Virus record (IMG/VR): IMGVR_UViG_3300030329_005663
Span: 1 to 40,497 of that record
Direction: 5' to 3' (one strand)
Origin: a virus
DNA length: 40,497 nt
Within the stretch, counting starts at the first letter, position 1, and each line of letters starts with the position of its first letter. The position numbers and the translations under genes are program-made. The notes beneath the pieces are model-generated. The model worked only from the letters and a program-made list of their open reading frames with translations. It was not told the DNA's origin and did no database searches. Below, piece by piece: positions 15,741 to 23,594 of this stretch.

Positions 15741-16647
15741 CTGAACCTCCTTCAAGCAGTTTCCTGTCTTTGTTAAGAAGTTGTGAATCACTTCTTACGC
15801 ACTCGGGACATAGTTTTGCTGTAACTACATCATAGTCCTCGTGATTGTAAAAGTCAGTAACATCACACTCTTTAAGATCTCCAGACTCCATACCACACCA
15901 ATCACAATTTGGAAATGTCAGATCATCAGCATTCTCAAAGTCATCTTCCCAGCCATATTTGATTCTATCTTTAGCATTTTTTAATGCTGTATTAACAATC
16001 AAGCCAGTATTGTTATTCTTCTTTGATACGCTCTTTTGCTGATTCCACCCATATACTGAGGCTCCGTAACTCCCATAGTTACCATAATTGTAGTATTTAG
16101 TCTCACAATACCCATTATTTGAGAACCATATTGTTTCCTCGTCATTCCAATGTCCCATATCCTCATTGATAATTGAGAAGTTCTTTTTACTGTCTAAAAA
16201 GACAAGTTTAGAATTTCCAATAAATCCAGAAATCAATTTAATATGAGCAGTATTTTCGAGGAAATCTAAAGGTAACTCCTTTAATACCTCTTTATTGAAC
16301 ATTTGAGTATCTGAAAGTTTATCATCATCAGTTACATCTGATATTATTCCATTATGCCCAAATACCAGATCGTTCCTAACTTTGAATGGGTGAACATTCT
16401 CTGTCCCTATATTGACTCCGTGTGTTGCAAGTCTGAAATGTAATAGGAATGGTGATTGATGCCCATAACGAGAAATATCTCTATCGTAACCTTTTAGAAA
16501 TTTAGAGAACTTTCTAAATTTACGAATAATTAATTTCTCATCTTTAACAAACGAGTATCCAATTCCATCAGGATTTGAATCATCTGAGTTTTGCAACTCT
16601 TTTTCAGTTAATCGAGTATTCTCTTTTTGTAGTACAAGTAAACACAT
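15721..16647 (-). CDS. Class II glutamine amidotransferase with C-terminal zinc ribbon
   Basis: The 308-residue product begins with Met-Cys, so the nucleophile Cys2 of Ntn-type amidotransferases would be exposed after Met removal. The family's motifs follow: NPDGIGYSF (25-33), LLHFRLATHG (68-77), VHPF (85-88) and GHNGII (97-102). It would release ammonia from glutamine for a partner synthetase. Unusually the C-terminus adds a zinc ribbon (C248, C251, C280, C283) after a Gly/Tyr/Asn-rich linker (about 186-200). The partner is most likely the amidoligase encoded just upstream. GGAG stands 8 bases before the ATG. Confidence 0.87.
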   Translation of the reverse strand: MCLLVLQKENTRLTEKELQNSDDSNPDGIGYSFVKDEKLIIRKFRKFSKFLKGYDRDISRYGHQSPFLLHFRLATHGVNIGTENVHPFKVRNDLVFGHNGIISDVTDDDKLSDTQMFNKEVLKELPLDFLENTAHIKLISGFIGNSKLVFLDSKKNFSIINEDMGHWNDEETIWFSNNGYCETKYYNYGNYGSYGASVYGWNQQKSVSKKNNNTGLIVNTALKNAKDRIKYGWEDDFENADDLTFPNCDWCGMESGDLKECDVTDFYNHEDYDVVTAKLCPECVRSDSQLLNKDRKLLEGGSDDFDLC

Positions 16648-16668
16648 TATTTATTCTCCTTTTTTTAA

Positions 16669-18582
16669 TTATCTATTTATGTTTAATCCTTCAGGTACTT
16701 CTTTAGCGAATATTAAAGATTTCTGATAATCTTCATTTCTTTCTGATACATATGTATTCAGATTCGCATACTTCTTTTTATTCTCTTCAACATACTCCAT
16801 AAAAGATCTAATGCTCAATTTCTTTAGAGGTATGTTTTTCGACCAGTAATACAAGGCATCTAAAAAGTCAATATTCTTTCTGAATGATACCTCTTTCAGA
16901 TTACCTTTAAAGACTCTTATCTCTATTGTATTAGTATGTTGGAGATTAACAGGAACATATTTTTCTCCGTGATTTAAAGTGCAATATGTAAACCTGTTCA
17001 GATTCTCTTTAAGATCCAGTTTCTTGCCTCTTATATTTTGAGCCATATAACGCTGGGCAAGTCTTGTATCTCCTGCTTTGAACTTTGCATAATTGTTATA
17101 CTCGTCCATCGCTTTCCTCTGCGATATGAAATGAGTAAACTTCTTATACTCGTGTATGAACGTCATAAACTTTAAGACGTGCAGATCACTAAAAGCAGAT
17201 CTATTCATATGGATATGAATTCCACAGGTTTTAGTAAAGTAACTCCTAATATCTCCCCTGTGTTTAAATATAGCCTCATCTAAATTCATATCAGCCCAAG
17301 CCTCAAATGTCATTGGATGTGAACATATCTCAAAGCCATCAGATAGTGAGCCATCTTCTTTACACCAGAAGAATTTATGCAAATCACCACCATACTCTGA
17401 TATTTCCTCTGCTATTTCATATTTATCTATACCACCATCAGCAGACTCAACCTCAAGTTCTACTCCATAATATGGCATAAATCTCTTTTGATTTGCTACC
17501 TCGTGTATTCCCTTTACCCTGTTCCACTCATAGTATGTAAGTGAAGGATTATCAGAATATCCACGAATTGACTGATTGTAGGATTCCTCTAAACAATTAT
17601 GACAATACCAATTATCATCTCGATTAGAATATGAGCCATTTTCTTCGTCAAAGTCACTATCACATCTCTCACAATACCTTGAGTAGTCTTCAAAGCACTG
17701 AATACACCAATAGTCTCCATTTACTTCTCTCATATAGAGATCCTCTATCTGGGAAGTTTGATGCCTACTGCAATGATCACATCTCTCCATTTTATCAAGA
17801 TTGTAATATGATATTTTTGCTGAATTACGATGATTGAATGAGTGGTTTATTCTTATTCCAGAACCAAAGAACTTCCAGCAAAATCCAGTATATGGTTTAA
17901 AGTAAGGCTCTTCAACATCTTCAAGATCTATGTAATCATTATGAGCATTTCCAAGAACACAGGATTCCACTGTATTAGTGATGAATGTTTTAAAGTTTCT
18001 TATGTGATTCAGACTTAAAATTCCATTCCAGCCATCATCACTTTGAAAGCAATATTTCATATACTCAGTTAGATCACTTTCCAGCATTTTCTTATTCACA
18101 ACAAGATTGAATAACATTCTGAAGAATTCACCTCGTCCAGTGCCAGTTGCTTCTCTTCGCAACATATTGTCTTTCCAATGAGATATCTCGTGAAGTCCAA
18201 TCGAGGGATCAATATTGGTAATACTATCGCCAATATGTGAGGCAAAGGTTTTACTGACAAGCCCATCTTCTCTAATACAATGATCATTGTATGTTTTTAT
18301 CATTCTTTTGAGAAGTTTATTTTGATCAGAAATTGAAGGATCATCAGTAACATAACGTCCCCCAGTCCTATGAACAAAAATTATTGTCTCCGTAATTACT
18401 ACCTCAGGCTTCAACTCTCTTGACTGCAAAAACCCTACGCCTGGAGTTGGATCGTAATTAATGAGTTTTTTAACACTCTTTTTGTCAATAAACTCAACGT
18501 GTATTTGAGGCATTAGATTGCCAGACTCCTTTTGTATCTTTTTGTAAAAAACCAGACCATTCAGTCTTACTTTGTATTCCAT
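16669..18582 (-). CDS. Large protein with two zinc ribbons and a C-terminal amidoligase-like domain
   Basis: The product is 637 residues. Residues about 370-600 show the glutamine-synthetase-fold amidoligase (COOH-NH2 ligase) signature: GVELEVE, CKEDGSL, GFEICSHPMTF, GIHIHMN and NTIEIRVFKG. The acidic, His-x-His and Arg positions are those expected to bind metal and ATP. Before it lie two Cys clusters (C268, C271, C293, C296 and C304, C307, C327, C330) that read as zinc ribbons. The first 260 residues match nothing I know. With the adjacent amidotransferase it would amidate a carboxylate using glutamine-derived ammonia. The substrate is unknown. Confidence 0.78.
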   Translation of the reverse strand: MEYKVRLNGLVFYKKIQKESGNLMPQIHVEFIDKKSVKKLINYDPTPGVGFLQSRELKPEVVITETIIFVHRTGGRYVTDDPSISDQNKLLKRMIKTYNDHCIREDGLVSKTFASHIGDSITNIDPSIGLHEISHWKDNMLRREATGTGRGEFFRMLFNLVVNKKMLESDLTEYMKYCFQSDDGWNGILSLNHIRNFKTFITNTVESCVLGNAHNDYIDLEDVEEPYFKPYTGFCWKFFGSGIRINHSFNHRNSAKISYYNLDKMERCDHCSRHQTSQIEDLYMREVNGDYWCIQCFEDYSRYCERCDSDFDEENGSYSNRDDNWYCHNCLEESYNQSIRGYSDNPSLTYYEWNRVKGIHEVANQKRFMPYYGVELEVESADGGIDKYEIAEEISEYGGDLHKFFWCKEDGSLSDGFEICSHPMTFEAWADMNLDEAIFKHRGDIRSYFTKTCGIHIHMNRSAFSDLHVLKFMTFIHEYKKFTHFISQRKAMDEYNNYAKFKAGDTRLAQRYMAQNIRGKKLDLKENLNRFTYCTLNHGEKYVPVNLQHTNTIEIRVFKGNLKEVSFRKNIDFLDALYYWSKNIPLKKLSIRSFMEYVEENKKKYANLNTYVSERNEDYQKSLIFAKEVPEGLNINR

Positions 18583-18849
18583 TTTTACTCCTTTACTTGT
18601 TCTATTAACTATTTATTTTTCTCTATTTTTTGTAGGCTGAGAAATATAAGCCTAATCGCTACATAAAATCGGTACAGGTACCTTATTATTACATATGCGT
18701 GACCAGAGATTCCTCGCAAATCAGTCACCAGAATTGCTGGGTTTTAATTTCAGGAATTAAAATCGGTCTGCACTATGCGTTCATATCAGCATAACCATCC
18801 TTTTCCTCCATTTAATATCCTTCCAAGATAATTGTTTGCTATACAGAAA
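18583..18849 (-). ncRNA. Long hairpin-rich leader of the amidoligase operon (candidate structured RNA)
   Basis: No gene is visible in these 267 bases, which are GC-richer than the neighbours. They contain stems TAGGCT/AGCCTA (18633-18638, 18649-18654), GGTAC-AG-GTACC (18671-18682), GTGAC/GTCAC (18699-18703, 18724-18728; TGCG/CGCA as alternative), TTTTAATT/AATTAAAA (18742-18749, 18755-18762) and TATGC/GCATA (18774-18778, 18789-18793). This density suggests a folded 5' leader or a stand-alone RNA. It shares 13 bases, on the other strand, with the leader at 11771-11783. No known riboswitch consensus was recognised. Confidence 0.4.
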
Positions 18850-18972
18850 TTATTGTATATACTGATATATTTTTGTCATCATTGTAAAAGCACAGGCAAT
18901 TACAAAAACCGAGAACATTATACTCAGTATTGGTATTAATATCTGTGAAAAGATCCATTTTGCTGTTGTCAT
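18850..18972 (-). CDS. Small membrane protein (40 residues)
   Basis: The frame has AAAGGAG 7 bases before its ATG. It encodes a Trp-containing start (MTTAKWIFSQ), one hydrophobic segment (ILIPILSIMFSVFVIACAF) and a short polar tail. It precedes the structured leader of the amidoligase gene, and a second tiny membrane protein ends the same operon. Function is unknown; a membrane anchor or small toxin is conceivable. Confidence 0.62.
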   Translation of the reverse strand: MTTAKWIFSQILIPILSIMFSVFVIACAFTMMTKIYQYIQ

Positions 18973-19064
18973 TTTCTTACTCCTTTTTTGTGGGTTAAAA
19001 TATATAACCAACCATACCTGACCAATTCGTCAAGATTTGAATATGATATGGCTGGACCGAGGAA

Positions 19065-19096
19065 AAAATCTGACAACTTTTACATCATCAGATTTT
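19065..19096 (-). terminator. Possible terminator after the first gene of the leftward block
   Basis: AAAATCTGA (19065-19073) and TCAGATTTT (19088-19096) are perfect 9-base inverted repeats with a 14-base loop. On the minus strand the stem is followed by more T, a run of six in all. The stem is poor in GC, so it may only partly stop transcription from the 158-residue gene into the small membrane gene. Confidence 0.45.
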
Positions 19097-19125
19097 ATCC
19101 CGTTTCTGCTTGTTATATGGTCGAG

Positions 19126-19602
19126 TTATTTTGGAACTGCTATTCCAACTTTAATCGACTTTTTAAGTTGCTTCCCTGTTTTAGCATCAAATTTTCTGCC
19201 CGATTTTTTGATGTAGAAACCAACTTCAAGCTCCTCCAATATTTCAGGATTCTTATCATTAGGAACTTGTGCTGTCAAACCTGTTTTAGATTCCTTCTGA
19301 AAGTCTTTTAAGGTTGTTTTTAATGTATTAATACGTTTTGTATCATTAGCACTGAAATTTACAACGTGTCCAACTTTTTTAGTTCTGAAACGTTTGGAAA
19401 CAAAATTCAAAGCACGTGTCTCTGCTTTTTCTTTTACAACGTTTGTAATTTTGACTCCCATATCCTTTAAATTATCAATGTTTTCTTTTACCTGTTCATT
19501 AATTAATTTGAACATTTTTTGTTCCGATATTACAACACGTTTATCAGATTTTGTTGCAGTTTCAGATTTTGTAGTACTATTATTATTAAGATTCTTACTC
19601 AT
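19126..19602 (-). CDS. Hypothetical basic protein, first of the leftward genes
   Basis: The 158-residue product has a low-complexity start (Ser, Thr, Asn, Lys), a helical middle (LINEQVKENIDNLKDMGVKI) and a basic C-terminal half that ends in KKSIKVGIAVPK. It is the gene nearest the divergent intergenic region and so would be the first product of leftward transcription, a position often held by early regulatory or host-takeover proteins. I do not recognise the family. AGAGG lies 11 bases before the ATG. Confidence 0.65.
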   Translation of the reverse strand: MSKNLNNNSTTKSETATKSDKRVVISEQKMFKLINEQVKENIDNLKDMGVKITNVVKEKAETRALNFVSKRFRTKKVGHVVNFSANDTKRINTLKTTLKDFQKESKTGLTAQVPNDKNPEILEELEVGFYIKKSGRKFDAKTGKQLKKSIKVGIAVPK

Positions 19603-19893
19603 TGTTTAATTTACCTCTATTTACGTTTTAGTTTACTTTTTCCGTCGCTAAAATATTGTTATCTTGCGACCATAATAATTTACTATGATAATTAGGCATT
19701 TTACAACCTCAGATATATTTTTTTTTATCTGATATACCATATATTGTGGTCTGAAATTTTGCACCACCATATGTGGTATGGGTAAATTTTGATTTCCTAT
19801 AATTCTCTCACACATTTTTTTTGAAAAAGAATTTGATTTTCAAGTTTCAAATTATAATTTGGAATTAATTTGAATTTCAAGTTAAGTTACTTT
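19603..19893. promoter_or_regulatory. Divergent control region between leftward and rightward genes
   Basis: The 291-base gap separates divergent transcription units. It holds GTCGC/GCGAC arms (19644-19648, 19666-19670). It also holds two related operator-like sites, ACCATATATTGTGGT and ACCATATGTGGT, the second partly overlapping the -35 region of a TATAAT box at 19798-19803 that faces the terminase genes. A perfect 14-bp palindrome CAAATTATAATTTG lies near 19849-19862. The -35 boxes are poor, so an activator or phage sigma factor may be involved. Confidence 0.5.
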
Positions 19894-20598
19894 ATGGAAA
19901 AACCCAGAAAAGATAAAGAAAGACTACTTGCACTTGAGATGTTAGCAATGACTCCAAGTATAACTCAAAAAGAGCTTGCAAAGTCTCTTAATGTGACAAC
20001 TCCTACGGTTAGAGGTTGGCTTAATGATCCACTTTTTATTGATGCAATGTATAAAAGATATATGGAAGTTGCAGGTAAGGATTTACCTCTCGTAATAAAT
20101 GCAATGATACGGGAAGCACAACATGGTAATGTTCAAGCTGGTAGGTTAATTTTAGAGCATTTTGGTAAGTTAGATACAAGGGTTAAGATACAAGTTGAAA
20201 GTCCTTTTGAAAAGTTTATGAAAATGGAGAATGTTGAAGATGCTGAATTTGTTAATGATAAAGAAATTACTAATGGAGCTATTTCTATTGCTGAGCAAGC
20301 TTCTTCTCTCATTCCTGATGATAGTGAGCTTCCTGATCGTGATATTCGTAATAATCGTCCAAGATTTCGTGAAAAGCAGGAAGAGTCAATGTTAAAGTAT
20401 GCTACGCAAAAAGCTAAAAATAAAATTAGTGAAAGAGCCCTTCAAAGAAAGATGTATGAAAGAAGGAAACGTGCAAAGGCTGTTGGTCTTGAACTCTTGT
20501 CTGCTGGTCGTAGTTCAAAGGGTCAGAGGGACGAATGGTGGAAAAAACTTGAAAAAATGGAGATAGAGAAGTTTGGAGAAGTCCAAGGAGAGCGTTAA
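19894..20598 (+). CDS. terS: Terminase small subunit-like protein (phBC6A51-type HTH)
   Basis: From ATG 19894 the product is 234 residues. A TTG 8 codons upstream is possible; neither has a clear SD. Residues about 25-50 form a helix-turn-helix (ITQKELAKSLNVTTPTVRGWL) followed by a helical segment with NAMIREAQHGNVQAGRLILEHFGKL, typical of small terminase subunits of the phBC6A51 type. The C-terminal part is basic and helical. It would recognise the packaging site and recruit the large subunit encoded next. Position before the large subunit supports this. Confidence 0.78.
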   Translation: MEKPRKDKERLLALEMLAMTPSITQKELAKSLNVTTPTVRGWLNDPLFIDAMYKRYMEVAGKDLPLVINAMIREAQHGNVQAGRLILEHFGKLDTRVKIQVESPFEKFMKMENVEDAEFVNDKEITNGAISIAEQASSLIPDDSELPDRDIRNNRPRFREKQEESMLKYATQKAKNKISERALQRKMYERRKRAKAVGLELLSAGRSSKGQRDEWWKKLEKMEIEKFGEVQGER

Positions 20599-20786
20599 AA
20601 TTAAAAATTTTGAAGAAAAAAGGGTTTATAACCATCTTGGTCACAAAATGATGGTAAATTGGGTCAAAAGTTATTGCTTGTTGAAAAAAAAATAATTTTT
20701 TTCTTGTTTTTATTCTTTTTTTTTCTTTTTTTATAATATATATATAATATATATATTAATAATATATAATAATAATATAATAATAG
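20599..20786 (+). promoter_or_regulatory. AT-rich gap before the large terminase gene, with T-tract/TA element (copy 2)
   Basis: The gap starts with a small ACCATC/GATGGT inverted repeat (about 20632-20656). It continues into a T-rich tract and then about 50 bases of TA-rich sequence that run up to the terminase start. The T-tract plus TA-tract order repeats, on the other strand, at 14944-15028. Several TATAAT-like boxes fall directly before the ATG. A promoter or an easily melted site is plausible. Confidence 0.35.
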
Positions 20787-22145
20787 ATGGCTGAAGATTT
20801 TATTCGTTATAAGGAAAGATATTTCAAGTTTACGAAGTATCGTCCACATGAAGGGCAAGAAAAGCTACATTTTCCACAAAAAGATGCTAGATTCACCGTT
20901 GCTGTGTGTGGCAGAAGGTGGGGAAAGTCAGTTGCTGCAGCAAAAGAGGTTGAGGCAGTGATAACACAACCAAAAAAAAGGGCTTGGGTAGTTGCACCAA
21001 GCTATCAACTAGCAGAAAAGGTTTTTCGTGAAGTCTGGCATGAACTTATAACAAATCAGGGCGTACCAACGAGGCGTGCATCATACCGAGATATGTTTAT
21101 AGAAACGGAGTGGGGATCAGTCTTCGAGGCTAAGTCAGCAGATAATCCTCCTTCACTTGTGGGTGAAGGTCTTGATTTCCTCGTACTTGATGAAGCTGCC
21201 AAGCAGAAAGCTACTGTTTGGGATATGTACCTACGCCCTACATTATCAGACAGGAAAGGAAAAGCTCTTTTCATCACAACACCTGAAGGTTATAATTGGG
21301 TATATGAAAAATACCTTCTTGGAAAGAAAGATGAAGATTGGGCTTCATTTAATAGCCCCTCTTGGGAAAATCAGTATGCTTATCCTGATGGATTAGAAGA
21401 TACTGACCTTATTGAGGCTAAAAGGAATATGGCAGTTGAAGTTTTTGACCAAGAATATGGTGCAATGTTCACTTCTTTTGCAGGTCGTGTATATCCATTC
21501 GATAGAACAAAGGATATGGGTAATTTTCCATACCAACCTAATCTTCCAACTTATGCTTGTATTGATTTTGGATTTAGGATGCCTGCCGTAGCTTGGTTTC
21601 AGGTTTATACTATCGGTGGCGTTGAACATGTGAACATAATTGATGAATTTATCCATCAGGAAAGGGTTTCAACTGATAATTTAATTGAAGTTTGTAAATT
21701 AAAACAGGCAAACTATAAAGTAATCACTACCTTCGGTGATCCTGCAGGTTCTGCAGTTCAATCTGTTGCAGGAATGGGTGATATTGAAAGATTTAGGCGT
21801 GCTGGGATGAATGTTCGCTTTGTTCGTGACAAAATTAGTCGTAAATTAGAAGCAGGTATTTCTCACGTCAGAAGCTTCATTGAGAATGCTGAAGGGTTAA
21901 GAAGATTGCATGTTGATAAGAAATGTATAGGAATTGCAGAAGATCTTGAGAACTATAGGTATCCTGAACACAAAGAGGGAACAGCCCTCAAAGAATTGCC
22001 AGTTAAAGACGGTTATCACGACCACGGATGTGATATGGTTAGATATTTTTTTCTTAATAGATTCCCAATTAAACAACAAGGTATAAAATTCGTAGATAGA
22101 AACAAAAAGGAACAGAAATGGCGAAATACGCAGAAGACTTTATAA
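20787..22145 (+). CDS. terL: Terminase large subunit
   Basis: The 452-residue packaging motor has Walker A GRRWGKS (42-48), Walker B FLVLDEA (131-137) and coupling motif ITTPEG (163-168). The C-terminal RNase H-like nuclease carries Asp260 (ACIDFGF), Asp318 (FGDPAG) and Asp416 (HDHGCDMVRYF). It cuts and translocates genomic DNA into the prohead through the portal encoded next. No SD precedes the ATG; it is preceded directly by TA-rich sequence, so leaderless or weak initiation is possible. The gene overlaps the portal gene by 28 bases. Confidence 0.95.
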   Translation: MAEDFIRYKERYFKFTKYRPHEGQEKLHFPQKDARFTVAVCGRRWGKSVAAAKEVEAVITQPKKRAWVVAPSYQLAEKVFREVWHELITNQGVPTRRASYRDMFIETEWGSVFEAKSADNPPSLVGEGLDFLVLDEAAKQKATVWDMYLRPTLSDRKGKALFITTPEGYNWVYEKYLLGKKDEDWASFNSPSWENQYAYPDGLEDTDLIEAKRNMAVEVFDQEYGAMFTSFAGRVYPFDRTKDMGNFPYQPNLPTYACIDFGFRMPAVAWFQVYTIGGVEHVNIIDEFIHQERVSTDNLIEVCKLKQANYKVITTFGDPAGSAVQSVAGMGDIERFRRAGMNVRFVRDKISRKLEAGISHVRSFIENAEGLRRLHVDKKCIGIAEDLENYRYPEHKEGTALKELPVKDGYHDHGCDMVRYFFLNRFPIKQQGIKFVDRNKKEQKWRNTQKTL

Positions 22146-23461
22146 AACAATCAATACAAGATATTAAAGTTAACAGACTTAATGCTAAAAGAAAAGAGGT
22201 TGAGTGTTATATAGATTTTTATTCAGGAACTGAGATTGGGAGATATATTAAGCCTTATTTTGATGCAATACCATTTCAGGAAGTGCCTGTATATGAAATG
22301 AATATTACCAAGAAGTTCATTAATAAAATGTCAAAGATTTATACTCTTGGTGCAAATAGAAATGCCAATAAGAAATATGAACATTATACAAGGAAAAAAG
22401 ATGTTTCATTTAAACATATTGAAAGAATGACTAGATTACTTGGAACTTTAGCAACACAGGTAACTTATGATGATGATAAATTTTCATATCATCCAATTTA
22501 TTTTTTCATCCCACATTTTGATCCTTCCGATCCTTTAAATCCTATTGCAATTTCATATCCACTTCTTCCACCATATGAAGATCCAAATTATACTAAAGGT
22601 AATGAGGCATTTGCATATATTGATGATGAATTTTATATTGAATACGATAAAGAGGGTAATATTACTGCTGAAGACCACCATAATCTAGGCAGGATGCCAG
22701 TTGTTTTTACACACCGTGAACATCAGATAGATTCTTTTTTCGTTGAAGGTGCAAATGATATAATAAATTGCAATCAGCATGTAAATATTACGCTTACTGA
22801 GATGCAACTTGGACTTAGATATCAAATGTTTGGACAGCCATTTGCTACAGGAGTGCCTGAGGCAGAAATGACAGCAAGGGGTGGTAGTGATATGATTATT
22901 TCGTTGCCTGAGGGGGCTAATTTTGGAATAGCATCTCCTGGTGGTAACCTGCAGTCAGTTATAGAAGCATTAAAATTTCAAATTGAGCTTGTTGCTCAAT
23001 CAAATCACATGTTTGTGCAGTTTGCACAGGATGGTGGAGAGACTCCTTCAGGAATAGCTCTCCAAATTAAAGACTTAGAATCCTTTGAAGATTATAAAGA
23101 TGATATTGAACTATGGAGGCAATATGAGCATGATTTTTATGAAGTTGAACAACTTGTTGGACAGCCTTATGGTATTAAGTTGCCAAATAAATTTGGAGTT
23201 GATTTTGTTGAACCTGAATATCCGAAGTCAGAGCAGGAAAAAGTGCTTCGTGATGACTGGGATTTAAAAAATGGGCAGACAACGCTTGCAGAGATTATGG
23301 TACGCAACAATAAAGACATTACCATTGAAGAAGCTGAAAGGAAGATTGAAGAAAATCTTGAAAAAAACTTAGGTCAGCTTAATACATTTGTTCCACCACA
23401 GTTACAAGAAAATGAGGGAGAGGAAAGCGAGAATATAGATGATTCCAATGGAAGTAGATGA
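22118..23461 (+). CDS. Portal protein (SPP1 gp6/HK97-like class)
   Basis: The 447-residue product is in the position and size range of portal proteins. It has the usual N-terminal RKEVECYIDFYSG and NITKKFINKMSKIYT segments, and a later GGETPSGIALQIKDLES motif close to the conserved S/P-G-x-A-L helix of portals. The C-terminus is acidic and low complexity. It would form the dodecameric ring through which DNA passes. AAGGA lies shortly before the ATG, within the terminase coding end. Confidence 0.88.
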   Translation: MAKYAEDFIKQSIQDIKVNRLNAKRKEVECYIDFYSGTEIGRYIKPYFDAIPFQEVPVYEMNITKKFINKMSKIYTLGANRNANKKYEHYTRKKDVSFKHIERMTRLLGTLATQVTYDDDKFSYHPIYFFIPHFDPSDPLNPIAISYPLLPPYEDPNYTKGNEAFAYIDDEFYIEYDKEGNITAEDHHNLGRMPVVFTHREHQIDSFFVEGANDIINCNQHVNITLTEMQLGLRYQMFGQPFATGVPEAEMTARGGSDMIISLPEGANFGIASPGGNLQSVIEALKFQIELVAQSNHMFVQFAQDGGETPSGIALQIKDLESFEDYKDDIELWRQYEHDFYEVEQLVGQPYGIKLPNKFGVDFVEPEYPKSEQEKVLRDDWDLKNGQTTLAEIMVRNNKDITIEEAERKIEENLEKNLGQLNTFVPPQLQENEGEESENIDDSNGSR

Positions 23462-23594
23462 AATTAGAAGTGTAATAGCAAATGTTCAAATAGATATTTA
23501 CCAATTAAACCAAAAGTTTGATATGCTTGAGGAAAAAATAGAAATACTTGAGCTTAAACTTAACGAAATACTTGATAAAATAGGAATTAAATAA
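23448..23594 (+). CDS. Small coiled-coil protein between portal and morphogenesis genes
   Basis: The 48-residue frame (51 if started at ATG 23439) overlaps the portal end and ends in TAATG with the next gene. After about residue 15 it is a regular heptad coiled coil (QLNQKFDMLEEKIEILELKLNEIL). Such short coils may act as assembly cofactors. No family was recognised. The overlaps on both sides argue that it is translated. Confidence 0.62.
   Translation: MEVDEIRSVIANVQIDIYQLNQKFDMLEEKIEILELKLNEILDKIGIK

Noticed and set aside
18583-18849. tRNA gene(s) in the hairpin-rich gap
   Set aside because: No cloverleaf with a TTCRA-type T loop and an acceptor stem could be drawn. The stems are short and in the wrong order.
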